Source of the DNA: Flavobacterium cellulosilyticum
GTDB taxonomy: Bacteria > Bacteroidota > Bacteroidia > Flavobacteriales > Flavobacteriaceae
DNA length: 64,000 nucleotides
Reading direction: 5' to 3'
NCBI RefSeq assembly: GCF_004349355.1
Contig: NZ_SMFK01000011.1
Location: 58,231 to 122,230, forward strand
The notes under the pieces are model-generated. The model did not search any database. It was not told the DNA's origin and saw nothing but the letters and a program-made list of their open reading frames with translations. The translations under genes were made by a program, and so were the position numbers. The number at the start of each line of letters is the position of its first letter. Within the stretch, counting starts at the first letter, position 1. Below are positions 8,526 through 17,290 of the stretch, in pieces.

Positions 8526-10109
8526 ATGGTAAAAACAGTTGACGATGAATTAGTAGAATACGGTTTTAGAAGGATTATCATTACGATAACTGCCGTTCTT
8601 TGCGCCTTGCTTGAAATCGTGGACACGACAATTGTGAACGTAGCATTGAACAATATGCGAGGTAGTCTTGGCGCGACGCTTACAGATATTGCTTGGGTTA
8701 TAACCGCGTATGCAATAGCCAATGTGATTATAATTCCTATGACAAGCTGGCTTTCGCAGCAATTTGGTCGTCGTAATTATTTTGCGGTTTCTATTGTTAT
8801 ATTTACAACTGCCTCATTTTTGTGTGGGAATGCCACTAATATTTGGGAACTCGTTGCCTTTCGATTCATTCAGGGACTTGGAGGAGGAGCCTTATTGGTA
8901 ACCGCACAAACGATTATTACCGAAAGTTATCCTATTGCCAAAAGAGGTATGGCACAAGCTATTTATGGGATGGGAGTAATTGTTGGGCCTACACTTGGAC
9001 CGCCATTAGGAGGTTATATTGTGGATCACTTTTCATGGCCTTATATTTTTTACATTAACATTCCGATTGGAATTATTGCCACAATTCTTACCATTATGTT
9101 TGTAAAAAGTCCAAAATACGGCAATAAATTAAGTGTAAATCAAGTGGATTGGTGGGGAATTGCCTTTTTAACAACCTTTATAGGTTCGCTACAATTTGTT
9201 TTGGAACACGGTCAACAAGACGATTGGTTCAATGATAATTTAATTGTTGGTTTAAGCGTTGCTTCTGTATTTGGTCTAATTCTTTTTATAAAAAGAGAAC
9301 TTACCTACGAACACCCGATTGTAAATCTTAGGGTTTTGAAAAATGCTAATTTAAGGGTAGGAACTATCATGAGTTTTATCATGGGATTTGGTTTGTATGG
9401 CTCTACTTTTATTGTCCCTATTTACACCCAATCGGTTTTGGGATGGAATGCTACTCAGGCAGGACTATTACTAATTCCGAGTTCGATTACCACAGGAATA
9501 ATGATGCCTTTTATTGGTAAGATGATTCAACGAGGCGTTCCTCAGTCTTATATGGTAGCAGTAGGATTCTTAATGTTTTTCTGTTTTACCTTTTGGATGC
9601 ATAATATTATAACACCAGATACCAGTTCCGAGGCTATGTTTTGGCCTTTAATATTAAGAGGAGTTGGATTAGGATTGCTGTTTGTACCCATTACCACTCT
9701 TTCTTTGTCGACACTTTCTGGCAGGCAAATTGGCGAAGGAGCCGCTTTTACTGGGATGATGAGACAGTTGGGAGGATCGTTTGGAATTGCTATCATCACT
9801 ACTTTTATAGCAAGATTCAATCAAGAACATCGTGTAAATTTGATATCCAAACTTGATAAAACTGATTTCAAAGTACAACAAACACTACAAGGATTACAGC
9901 AAGGATTTATGTCGAAAGGTTTTACTTTTAACGAATCTTTAGCGAAAGCGTATAAAATTATCGAGTACAAAGTAATGGTTCAAAGCTCTGTATTAACTTA
10001 CATGGACGTCTTTATGTATTTAGGAATCTTGTTTTTATTATGTATTCCTTTTATTTTGTTGATTAAAAAAGGAAGTGGCAAAATTAATCCAGCTGATGCG
10101 ATGCACTAG
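8526..10109 (+). CDS. DHA2-family (EmrB/QacA-like) multidrug MFS transporter
   Basis: A 527-residue proton-drug antiporter of the inner membrane with the length and hydrophobic pattern of the 14-helix DHA2 family. Visible motifs are LEIVDTTIVNVALN in helix 1, GRRNYF in the 2-3 loop (motif A), RFIQGLGGGAL in helix 4 and the antiporter motif C around residues 148-163 (GVIVGPTLGPPLGG). With the upstream adaptor and TolC-family genes it would form an EmrAB-TolC-type tripartite pump. The 286-base spacer before it holds two repeat elements rather than a recognisable promoter, so it is probably still read from the TetR-controlled promoter. The drug spectrum is unknown. Confidence 0.92.
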   Translation: MVKTVDDELVEYGFRRIIITITAVLCALLEIVDTTIVNVALNNMRGSLGATLTDIAWVITAYAIANVIIIPMTSWLSQQFGRRNYFAVSIVIFTTASFLCGNATNIWELVAFRFIQGLGGGALLVTAQTIITESYPIAKRGMAQAIYGMGVIVGPTLGPPLGGYIVDHFSWPYIFYINIPIGIIATILTIMFVKSPKYGNKLSVNQVDWWGIAFLTTFIGSLQFVLEHGQQDDWFNDNLIVGLSVASVFGLILFIKRELTYEHPIVNLRVLKNANLRVGTIMSFIMGFGLYGSTFIVPIYTQSVLGWNATQAGLLLIPSSITTGIMMPFIGKMIQRGVPQSYMVAVGFLMFFCFTFWMHNIITPDTSSEAMFWPLILRGVGLGLLFVPITTLSLSTLSGRQIGEGAAFTGMMRQLGGSFGIAIITTFIARFNQEHRVNLISKLDKTDFKVQQTLQGLQQGFMSKGFTFNESLAKAYKIIEYKVMVQSSVLTYMDVFMYLGILFLLCIPFILLIKKGSGKINPADAMH

Positions 10110-10234
10110 ATTTTAGATTGTAGATTGTAGATTTCGTGATGGTAAATACGAGATTGTATAGCTTCATAAATTTGAGTGTCAAATATTGTCTGCTCATAAT
10201 TCTGAAATCTAAAATCTGCAATCTAAAATTTTTA
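10107..10234. repeat. AGATTGTAGATT-type inverted spacer repeat
   Basis: TAGATTTTAGATTGTAGATT starts inside the stop codon of the MFS gene, and the reverse-complement arm (AAATCTAAAATCTGCAATCT and neighbours) ends at the yaaA stop. The pair can form a long hairpin between two convergent genes and may serve as a bidirectional terminator. Confidence 0.6.
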
Positions 10235-10993
10235 TTATCTCGTAAAAACCAGATGATTCCCTTCTGATAAATTAGCATCAAATTGATAGCCATCATAATT
10301 GAATCCTTTCAAATCATCAATTGTTTCCGCATTAGAATCGATAATGTAACGCACCATCATTCCCCTAGCCTTTTTGGCAAAAAAACTGATTATTTTTAGT
10401 TTTCCGTTTTTGTAATCTTTGAATTCTGGAGTAATTACGGGAACTTTCAACGCTTTTACATCTATTGCAGAGAAATATTCGTTGCTTGCTAAATTGACAA
10501 ACAACTCCCCTTTTTTGAGTTCTTTGTTTAAAGATTTGGCTATAATAGGTTTCCAAAATTCGTATAAGTTTTTGCTGTCGCCAATAGGTAACTTAGTGCC
10601 CATTTCTAAGCGATACGCTTGCATTAAATCCAGCGGTTTCAAGAGACCGTACAAACCGGATAAAATTCTTAATTTATCTTGAAGAATTTCCAATTTTTCT
10701 AAAGGAATCGAATAGGCATCCAATCCCAAATATACATCACCATCGAAAGCGAAAATCGAAGGTCTTGCATTATCTGGAGCGAAAGGTGTTTTCCAATCTT
10801 TATTACGCTGCCAATTCAAATCGGCCAGTTTATCCGAGATATCCATTAATTCCGATAAATCTTTTGGCGATTTTTGCTTTAATACTTTATGAACTTGACG
10901 TGATTCTTTAAGAAAAACAGATTCAGAAAATTGTTCCGTTGGAAGTTCTTTTTCAAAGTTTAAAGATTTAGCTGGCGACAATACGATTTTCAT
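10235..10993 (-). CDS. yaaA: peroxide stress protein YaaA (UPF0246 family)
   Basis: A 252-residue cytoplasmic protein of the YaaA family, which in Escherichia coli limits free iron and so DNA damage during hydrogen peroxide stress. It begins with the family signature MKIVLSPAKSLNFE and carries FAFDGDVYLGLDA, LYGLLKPLDLMQAYRLEMGTK, VNLASNEYFSAI and FFAKKARGMMVRYI in the expected order. Length is normal for the family. A TACTTTTG box on the minus strand at 11021-11028 gives a short leader. It is convergent with the efflux operon and divergent from an acetyltransferase gene. Confidence 0.93.
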   Translation of the reverse strand: MKIVLSPAKSLNFEKELPTEQFSESVFLKESRQVHKVLKQKSPKDLSELMDISDKLADLNWQRNKDWKTPFAPDNARPSIFAFDGDVYLGLDAYSIPLEKLEILQDKLRILSGLYGLLKPLDLMQAYRLEMGTKLPIGDSKNLYEFWKPIIAKSLNKELKKGELFVNLASNEYFSAIDVKALKVPVITPEFKDYKNGKLKIISFFAKKARGMMVRYIIDSNAETIDDLKGFNYDGYQFDANLSEGNHLVFTR

Positions 10994-11020
10994 AATTTGT
11001 TATTCTGTTTATTGAATGCT

Positions 11021-11028
11021 CAAAAGTA
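11021..11028 (-). promoter_or_regulatory. -7 box for yaaA
   Basis: CAAAAGTA on the plus strand reads TACTTTTG on the minus strand, matching TAnnTTTG, 27 bases before the yaaA ATG. Confidence 0.45.
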
Positions 11029-11053
11029 CAAATACAATATCCGAAAATGAAAA

Positions 11054-11083
11054 TTGCAGAACATTTAATTTGTGGTATTTTTG
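11054..11083 (+). promoter_or_regulatory. promoter for the GNAT acetyltransferase
   Basis: TTG at 11054-11056 and TATTTTTG at 11076-11083 are 19 bases apart, a full Bacteroidota-type promoter. It covers the possible GTG start at 11072 and points to the ATG at 11111. Confidence 0.6.
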
Positions 11084-11110
11084 CATTCAAAATCATCAAG
11101 CATTTTTTAT

Positions 11111-11635
11111 ATGTCCAAAATTGAAATTAGGAAAGCCACTATTTCCGACCTTGAAACCATTCAAGAAATCAGCATAACAACTTTCAAAGAAACATTTGCA
11201 TCTGTAAATTCGCCAGAAAACATGGCCAATTATATTCGTGATAATTTTAATCAGAAACAATTGATTATGGAAATAAACAATCCTGATTCGGCTTTTTATC
11301 TTGCTTCTTTGGAAAAAGTTACTATTGGATATTTGAAAATAAATACTGGTATTTCCCAAACCGAAAAACAAAAAGAAAACAGCTTAGAGATACACAGGAT
11401 TTATGTTTTACAAACTTTTCATGGGAAAAAAATAGGGCAATTATTGCTCGACGAAGCTATAAATAGTGCTATACAAGCCAATATTGATTTGGTTTGGCTT
11501 GGAGTTTGGGAAGAAAATCACCGAGCACTACAATTTTACTCTAAAAATGGTTTTGTTGAATTTGACAAACATATTTTTACCTTGGGCGATGATGTACAAA
11601 CCGATTTGTTGCTTCAACTTGAAATAAAAAACTAA
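11111..11635 (+). CDS. GNAT-family N-acetyltransferase
   Basis: A 174-residue acetyl-CoA-dependent N-acetyltransferase. The start at ATG 11111 (MSKIEIRKAT) is chosen because a promoter overlaps the upstream frame. The GNAT fold shows IRKATISDLETIQEIS at the N-terminus, LEIHRIYVLQTFHGKKIGQLLL (motif A, pyrophosphate loop, Q-x-x-x-K-x-G) in the middle, and WLGVWEENHRALQFYSKNGF (motif B) near residue 140. The pattern resembles spermidine or ribosomal-protein acetyltransferases, but the acceptor cannot be told. It lies 17 bases before an ABC ATPase gene on the same strand. Confidence 0.85.
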   Translation: MSKIEIRKATISDLETIQEISITTFKETFASVNSPENMANYIRDNFNQKQLIMEINNPDSAFYLASLEKVTIGYLKINTGISQTEKQKENSLEIHRIYVLQTFHGKKIGQLLLDEAINSAIQANIDLVWLGVWEENHRALQFYSKNGFVEFDKHIFTLGDDVQTDLLLQLEIKN

Positions 11636-11652
11636 AATCACCCAATTTAACT

Positions 11653-12900
11653 ATGAACAACACAACCCATTGGAACATCATAATCTCTGATTTCGTAAAT
11701 AAAAACCAATTCATAGACACCGTATTGACAGGAGAAATGACTGATGAATTATCCGAATACAACACCATAAAAGGACTATTATTCTCGGATATTACCATTC
11801 AACAATTCATCGAAAAAGAAGACCAATACGACATTTGCGAAGCCGCTTCACCTGAATTGAACCGGAAACTCAGAACGTTTTCGGCCGGAGAACAAAAGAA
11901 GGAATTTTTAAATTATTGCTTGAAGCAAAAACCAGATTTTCTGATTTTAGACAATCCTTTTGATCATTTAGATCATGCTTCAAGAATAAGTTTAGCAGTA
12001 GCTTTAGAAAAATTATCTCATTCTATTGGATTGATTCAATTAGTCAACCGTACTGAAGATTGCCTTGATTTTATTCCAAATAAAGTAAAAATACTTGATG
12101 ATTCTTTTACCTTAAATCCTATCGAAGCTGATTCAAAAAAACTTACAAAAACAATAGAAAATCAAATTCCAAAAGCACTACATTCTTATAATTTCCCAAA
12201 TGAAGAACTTGTAAAAATGAATGGTGTTTTTGTAAGTTATAACGAAAGACCCATTGTCGAATCCATAAATTGGATTATAAAACAAGGCGAATTCTGGCAG
12301 CTCATTGGCCCAAATGGTTCCGGAAAAAGCACCTTATTATCCATGATTACGGGAGAAAACCCAAAAGGATATGGCCAAGAATTATATCTTTTTGGAAGAA
12401 AAAAAGGAAGTGGAGAAAGTGTTTGGGATATCAAAAAGAACATCGGAGTTTTTTCGACTTCAATGACACAACTTTTCAAAAGAAACCAAACTTTGGAAGA
12501 AATGATACTTTCTGGTTTTTTTGATTCCATCGGATTGTATACGCTTCCCACGCAATTGCACCGCCAAATTGTGGCCCAATGGCTCAAAGCACTAAATTTA
12601 AGTGCGCTTAAAAACAAAAGTTTCAACCAACTTTCCTTGGGTTTGCAAAGAGTCACTTTGATTGTCCGTGCAGTGCTAAAACATCCACCTTTAATCATTC
12701 TGGACGAACCACTCGAAGGACTTGACGACAGTAATTCGGCATTGGTAATCGACCTTATCAATCTATTAATCCAAGAAACAAAAATGACTGTGATTTATGT
12801 TTCGCATCGCATAGAACCTGCGTTAAAACCGACTTCGATTTATGAATTGATACCAAGTGAAACGGGTTCGACTGGAAAAATAAAAGAGATTAAAAACTAA
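11653..12900 (+). CDS. ModF-like tandem ABC ATPase with degenerate first half
   Basis: A 415-residue soluble protein with two ABC-type nucleotide-binding halves, laid out like ModF/PhrA. The C-terminal half is complete: Walker A GPNGSGKST (about 219-227), signature LSLGLQR (327-333) and Walker B LIILDEPLEGLD (347-358). The N-terminal half keeps a signature-like FSAGEQKK (76-83) and a Walker B-like FLILDNPFDHLD (about 96-107), but has no Walker A and Asn in place of the catalytic Glu. No permease gene is adjacent, so a transport role is unproven; a regulatory or repair-linked ATPase is possible. Confidence 0.8.
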   Translation: MNNTTHWNIIISDFVNKNQFIDTVLTGEMTDELSEYNTIKGLLFSDITIQQFIEKEDQYDICEAASPELNRKLRTFSAGEQKKEFLNYCLKQKPDFLILDNPFDHLDHASRISLAVALEKLSHSIGLIQLVNRTEDCLDFIPNKVKILDDSFTLNPIEADSKKLTKTIENQIPKALHSYNFPNEELVKMNGVFVSYNERPIVESINWIIKQGEFWQLIGPNGSGKSTLLSMITGENPKGYGQELYLFGRKKGSGESVWDIKKNIGVFSTSMTQLFKRNQTLEEMILSGFFDSIGLYTLPTQLHRQIVAQWLKALNLSALKNKSFNQLSLGLQRVTLIVRAVLKHPPLIILDEPLEGLDDSNSALVIDLINLLIQETKMTVIYVSHRIEPALKPTSIYELIPSETGSTGKIKEIKN

Positions 12901-12944
12901 AATATTGAATACAATAATAAAAAACTATGAATATTTAATCCCCA

Positions 12945-12976
12945 CAAAAAAAGCCTCATCCGAGGCTTTTAATTTT
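12945..12976. terminator. bidirectional terminator between convergent genes
   Basis: GCCTC and GAGGC with loop ATCC are flanked by A and T runs, so the hairpin is followed by a U tract on either strand. It serves the ABC ATPase gene (plus) and the pseudouridine synthase gene (minus). Confidence 0.85.
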
Positions 12977-13064
12977 ATATTTCATTTCCAACTAAAATAA
13001 AAATCCGCTTTTAATCTGCCAAAATCTGCATTTTCAGCGTGCCAATCTCAACAAAGATTAAAAC

Positions 13065-14102
13065 CTACTCCTCCTCAGTCAAATGCGATTTCGAATAGCC
13101 TCTCCATTTCTCAATACAATCCTGAAAATCCTGAGGCAATTCCGTATCGAAACGCATCATTTCTCCCGTTGTAGGATGGACAAAACCAAGTGTTTTAGCA
13201 TGCAAAGCTTGTCTTGGCAACGCCTTAAAGCAATTATCGATAAATTGTTTGTATTTGGTAAACGTCGTTCCTTTCAGAATCAAATGACCGCCATAACGCT
13301 CATCATTAAAAATAGGATGACCAATGTGTTTCATGTGTACCCGAATCTGGTGCGTTCTACCTGTTTCCAGAATACAAGAAACCAAAGTCACATAACCAAA
13401 ACGTTCCAAAACTTTATAATGCGTCACGGCATGTTTCCCAATTTCGGGATCAGCAAAAACCGACATTTGCATGCGATCTTTCACGTGGCGGGCAATGTTA
13501 CCTTCAATTGTACCTTCTTCAGCGATTACATTTCCCCAAACAAGAGCAACATATTCCCTTTCAGAAGTTTTTGCTTCAAATTGTTTGGCAAGATGCGTCA
13601 TCGCTGCTTCGGTTTTGGCAATTACCAAAAGTCCCGAAGTATCTTTATCTATTCGGTGCACCAATCCTGGACGTTCACTACTGTTCAATGGCAAATCCTT
13701 AAAATGAAATGCCAAAGCATTTACCAACGTTCCCGTATAATTTCCGTGACCGGGATGCACTACAAAATCGGGTGGTTTATTCACCAACAAAAGAGCGTCA
13801 TCTTCATAAACGATATCAAGTGGAATATCCTCAGGATCTACCCTGTTTTCAAACGGTGGATGCGTCAACATAATCCGCACCACATCTAAAGGTTTTACTT
13901 TATAATTCGACTTTACGGGAAGATCATTCACATAAATATCTCCGGCAGTCGCCGCATTTTGAATTTTATTTCGAGTCGCATTCGGAATCATGTTCATCAA
14001 ATACTTGTCAATCCTCAAGAGCAATTGCCCTTTAGGAATGTCAAATCTATAATGTTCGTATAATTCGTCTTCTAAATCTGTAGTATCGTTATTATTGTTC
14101 AT
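13065..14102 (-). CDS. rluD: RluA-family 23S rRNA pseudouridine synthase (RluD-like)
   Basis: A 345-residue enzyme that isomerises uridine to pseudouridine in large-subunit rRNA, most likely at RluD-type positions. An N-terminal S4 RNA-binding domain (about residues 27-90) is followed by the RluA catalytic domain. The active-site motif HRIDKDTSG (149-157) contains the catalytic Asp152. LLLVNKPPDFVVHPGHGN and LETGRTHQIRVHMKHIGHPI are further family landmarks. It overlaps the upstream PASTA gene by 11 bases, suggesting an operon. Exact target sites cannot be told from sequence alone; RluC is the alternative. Confidence 0.9.
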   Translation of the reverse strand: MNNNNDTTDLEDELYEHYRFDIPKGQLLLRIDKYLMNMIPNATRNKIQNAATAGDIYVNDLPVKSNYKVKPLDVVRIMLTHPPFENRVDPEDIPLDIVYEDDALLLVNKPPDFVVHPGHGNYTGTLVNALAFHFKDLPLNSSERPGLVHRIDKDTSGLLVIAKTEAAMTHLAKQFEAKTSEREYVALVWGNVIAEEGTIEGNIARHVKDRMQMSVFADPEIGKHAVTHYKVLERFGYVTLVSCILETGRTHQIRVHMKHIGHPIFNDERYGGHLILKGTTFTKYKQFIDNCFKALPRQALHAKTLGFVHPTTGEMMRFDTELPQDFQDCIEKWRGYSKSHLTEEE

Positions 14103-14688
14103 TTGGTATTGCTAGTGTGTCTACTTCTGCTGCATAACTTTCTTTTCCGTCGCCTAGAACCAAATCAATTTTTGAGGATTTCAAAACACGATCGCCTGCT
14201 TTAATATTTCTGCCTTTAAAACGCATTTCAAGAACCATATCTTTCCCAAGATTCGGAATATAGGTAATCGTACCTTCCTCAAGACCAAGTGCTTTAAGTG
14301 TCGGAACGGCTTCACGATAGGTTCTTTGAATTAAATCTGGAACTTTTACAGACGAAAAGCCCGAAGCATTAATTTTGATATATACTTTTCTACCTACTTT
14401 CACTTTCGCACCAGGTAACGGATCTTGCTCGACCACACTATATTTAGGAAAATCTTTATTGTAATCTACACTATCTAAAAGCACATAATCCAAATCCAAT
14501 TCATCCAGTTTCTGCTCCACTTGCTCCTCGGTCAACTTAGCTAGGTTAGGCACCGTAATTTCGTGACCATGATCAGTCGTAAATGTCAACCAATGAATAA
14601 ACAAATAGGCTAAAACTGCTATAATAACTAGAGCGGCTAATGCTTGTCCAAAAAACACGCGACTCTTAAGATAATTCCCTAAACTCAT
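14092..14688 (-). CDS. PASTA-domain membrane protein
   Basis: A 198-residue bitopic membrane protein. One N-terminal helix (about residues 15-33) anchors two extracytoplasmic PASTA domains (about 43-110 and 113-178), recognised by VPNLAKLTEEQVEQKLDEL, VVEQDPLPGAKVKVG and VPDLIQRTYREAVPTLKALGL. PASTA domains bind peptidoglycan or beta-lactam-like ligands in penicillin-binding proteins and Ser/Thr kinases, but no kinase or transpeptidase domain is present here. It overlaps the rluD-like gene and is divergent from ddl, so a cell-wall role is plausible but inferred. Confidence 0.85.
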   Translation of the reverse strand: MSLGNYLKSRVFFGQALAALVIIAVLAYLFIHWLTFTTDHGHEITVPNLAKLTEEQVEQKLDELDLDYVLLDSVDYNKDFPKYSVVEQDPLPGAKVKVGRKVYIKINASGFSSVKVPDLIQRTYREAVPTLKALGLEEGTITYIPNLGKDMVLEMRFKGRNIKAGDRVLKSSKIDLVLGDGKESYAAEVDTLAIPNEQ

Positions 14689-14772
14689 AAATTTATTTTT
14701 AGAAGTAGCAAAGATAAAGCTATTTCGTTCGAAAAAAAATTCTAATTTTGTTTAATAATAATTTAACGTTTT

Positions 14773-14873
14773 CCGGAGCACAGTCGAAGGAAGGAGCTTT
14801 TTCCCGCTATTCGTTGCAATCTCCCGAAGAAAAATCGGGAGGATTTTCACTTCTATCGGGGCTAAAAACCAAT
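14773..14873. repeat. REP-like intergenic element, shorter form
   Basis: Read on the minus strand it has TAGCCCCGATAGAAGTGAAA, a perfect hairpin (CTCCCGA 14821-14827 with TCGGGAG 14835-14841), and GATTGCAACGAATAGCGGGA. The layout (GATAGAAGTG, variable hairpin, ATAGCGGGA) parallels the longer element at 8351-8488. It lies between the divergent PASTA and ddl genes. Confidence 0.6.
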
Positions 14874-14920
14874 CATTTTCATAATAACATAATTTATACC
14901 TAATACCCAAGACCTAAAAC

Positions 14921-15895
14921 ATGAAAAACATTGCGATCATAATGGGCGGTTATTCAAGCGAATACAAAATCTCATTAATCAGCGGAAACGTTGTGTATCA
15001 ATACTTAGACAAAACCAAATACAACGGATTCCGAATCCACATTTTCAAAGAAAAATGGGTGTATGTCGATGAAAATGAAGCCGAATTTCCAATTGATAAA
15101 AATGATTTTTCAACCACAGCCAATGGTACAAAAATAACTTTCGACTGTGTGTTCAATGCCATTCACGGTACACCGGGCGAAGATGGATTGCTACAAGCTT
15201 ATTTTGATTTAATTGGAATGCCACAATCATCTTGCGATTATTATCAATCTGCATTAACGTTCAATAAACGTGATTTATTGTCAGTATTAAAACCTTATGG
15301 CATCAAATCAGCCACATCCTATTATCTGAATAAAGGAGATCATATTGACACTGACGAAATCGTAAAAAAACTAGGTTTGCCTTGTTTTGTGAAACCCAAT
15401 AAAGCTGGCTCAAGTTTTGGAATTTCTAAAGTAAAAACCGCCAACGAATTACCAATTGCCATTGAAGTGGCTTATAAAGAAGACAACGAAATCATCATCG
15501 AAAGTTTCTTAGATGGCACCGAAGTTTCTGTTGGAGTTATCAACTATCAAGGAAAAATAATTGTTTTACCATTAACCGAAATAGTTTCCGAGAATGATTT
15601 CTTCGATTATGAAGCCAAATACCTCGGTAAATCACAAGAAATAACACCTGCCAGAATTTCCGAAGAAATGACACAAAAGGTTGGTGACATTGCCAAACGC
15701 GCTTATGAAATATTAAAAATGAAAGGATTTTCAAGAAGCGAATTCATCATCGTAGATGACGAACCTTTTATGCTCGAAATGAACACAATTCCAGGTCTCA
15801 CTACCGAAAGTTTGATCCCACAACAAGCCAAAGCGGCAGGAATTTCATTGGAAGATTTGTTTACCAATGCGATTGAATTAAGTCTCAAAAACTAA
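14921..15895 (+). CDS. ddl: D-alanine--D-alanine ligase
   Basis: A 324-residue ATP-grasp enzyme that joins two D-alanines for the peptidoglycan stem peptide. MGGYSSEYKISLISG at the N-terminus matches the usual GGxSxE start. HGTPGEDGLLQAYFDLIGMP is the conserved substrate loop, PCFVKPNKAGSSFGISKV the ATP-binding region, and MLEMNTIPGLTTESLIPQQAK holds the metal-binding Glu-Met-Asn and the GLT/S loop. The start at 14921 gives the standard N-terminus. It is divergent from the PASTA gene and 6 bases before a DUF421 gene. Confidence 0.95.
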   Translation: MKNIAIIMGGYSSEYKISLISGNVVYQYLDKTKYNGFRIHIFKEKWVYVDENEAEFPIDKNDFSTTANGTKITFDCVFNAIHGTPGEDGLLQAYFDLIGMPQSSCDYYQSALTFNKRDLLSVLKPYGIKSATSYYLNKGDHIDTDEIVKKLGLPCFVKPNKAGSSFGISKVKTANELPIAIEVAYKEDNEIIIESFLDGTEVSVGVINYQGKIIVLPLTEIVSENDFFDYEAKYLGKSQEITPARISEEMTQKVGDIAKRAYEILKMKGFSRSEFIIVDDEPFMLEMNTIPGLTTESLIPQQAKAAGISLEDLFTNAIELSLKN

Positions 15896-15901
15896 ATAAT
15901 C

Positions 15902-16594
15902 ATGAAAGAAATTTTTGAATGGAATAGACTTTTTTTTAATGGTTTGCCTGAAAATTTTATTTTAGAAGTTATATTCCGTTCAACAGTCATGTTCCTAATT
16001 TTATTACTGACTTTAAAATTAGCAGGAAAACGCGGCGTAAAGCAATTATCAGTTTTCGAAACTGTAATCATTATCGCTTTAGGATCGGCAGCTGGTGACC
16101 CGATGTTTTATGAAGACGTTGGAATAATACCAGCAGCAACAGTGTTTCTGGTAATAATCAGCCTATACCGTTCGGTAACCTGGCTTACAGGAAAAAGCAA
16201 GAAATTTGAGGAATTTATTGAAGGAAAAACAGAATGTTTTATTCAGGAAGGTAAATTTTCTATTAGTACCTTTAAAAAAGAAAGTTTGGCTCAAGATGAA
16301 TTTTTCTCTGAACTTCGCATCAAATCCATAGAACATTTGGGTCAGGTAAAAAATGCCTTTATAGAAACCAGTGGAGAAATAAGTGTGTTTTATTATCCAG
16401 ATCAAGAAGTAAAATACGGTTTACCTATTTTGCCCTCTTTATTTCTTAAAAAAAATAAAACAATTCCAATAAACGGCGTCTTTGCTTGTGCTTTTTGTGG
16501 ACATACTGAAAAACAAAAAGCGGGAACAGCAAAATGCAATGTCTGCTCTAAAGAAGAATGGGTTGAAGCTATAAAAACAATTAGAACAACATAA
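15902..16594 (+). CDS. DUF421 (YetF-like) membrane protein with C-terminal zinc-ribbon-like tail
   Basis: A 230-residue protein of unknown function. Three hydrophobic helices lie in the first 95 residues, with KLAGKRGVKQLSVFE and ALGSAAGDPMFY typical of DUF421. A cytoplasmic domain follows (FEEFIEGKTECFIQEGKF and DEFFSELRIKSIEHLGQVKNAFIE), as in YetF-type proteins. The C-terminus has a Cys196-x2-Cys199, Cys212-x2-Cys215 arrangement that looks like a small zinc ribbon, which I do not recall as standard for DUF421. It follows ddl by 6 bases and is probably cotranscribed. Confidence 0.8.
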   Translation: MKEIFEWNRLFFNGLPENFILEVIFRSTVMFLILLLTLKLAGKRGVKQLSVFETVIIIALGSAAGDPMFYEDVGIIPAATVFLVIISLYRSVTWLTGKSKKFEEFIEGKTECFIQEGKFSISTFKKESLAQDEFFSELRIKSIEHLGQVKNAFIETSGEISVFYYPDQEVKYGLPILPSLFLKKNKTIPINGVFACAFCGHTEKQKAGTAKCNVCSKEEWVEAIKTIRTT

Positions 16595-16710
16595 TAAAAA
16601 ACACTAGATTTATTTGTAGTTTATCAATACTTTTAAATTCACTTTATGCTGCAGATCGAAGACATAAAATTCAAATTAAATCATGAGGATTGCTACGAAA
16701 CAATTAAACC

Positions 16711-17289
16711 ATGAACAAAAACAGACTCGAAGCCTTTAGTGACGGTGTTTTAGCCATAATCATCACGATAATGATTTTAGAGATCAAAGCGCCCGAAGAA
16801 AGCAGTTTTGAGTCTTTAAAACCACTTATTCCTGCCTTGTTGAGTTATGTTTTGAGTTTTGCTTATATTGGGATTTATTGGAACAATCACCATCATATGT
16901 TTCAGGTCGTAAAAAAAATTAATGGTTCGATTTTATGGAGCAATATGTTTTTACTTTTTTGGTTGTCCTTAATTCCTTTTGGCACAAGTTGGATTGGTGA
17001 ACATCATTTCGCTGCTGTTCCGATGAGCATTTATGGTTTTATTTTGTTTATGGCAGCCATTTCTTATACCATTCTTCAGAATAAAATCATAAAATTGGAA
17101 GGTCCAGATTCTATATTACAGAAAGCAGTTGAAAAAGATATAAAAGGCAAAATATCAGCAACTTGTTATATTTTAGCCATCCCATTAGCTTTTGTATCTC
17201 CATGGATTTCAGGCTTACTATATATTACAGTAGCATTGCTTTGGATTATACCAGACGCCAGAATTGAAAAACAAATAAATAAAATTTAA
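16711..17289 (+). CDS. TMEM175/DUF1211 family membrane protein
   Basis: A 192-residue inner-membrane protein with about six hydrophobic helices. It starts with RLEAFSDGVLAIIITIMILEIK, holding the Arg-x-x-x-Phe-Ser-Asp signature of TMEM175-type potassium channels, followed by YIGIYWNNHHHMF and FWLSLIPF, both family-typical. Bacterial members form tetrameric potassium-permeable channels, so a cation-leak role is likely by family. The coaD gene starts one base after its stop, so the two are cotranscribed; a functional link is not obvious. Confidence 0.85.
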   Translation: MNKNRLEAFSDGVLAIIITIMILEIKAPEESSFESLKPLIPALLSYVLSFAYIGIYWNNHHHMFQVVKKINGSILWSNMFLLFWLSLIPFGTSWIGEHHFAAVPMSIYGFILFMAAISYTILQNKIIKLEGPDSILQKAVEKDIKGKISATCYILAIPLAFVSPWISGLLYITVALLWIIPDARIEKQINKI

Positions 17290-17290
17290 A

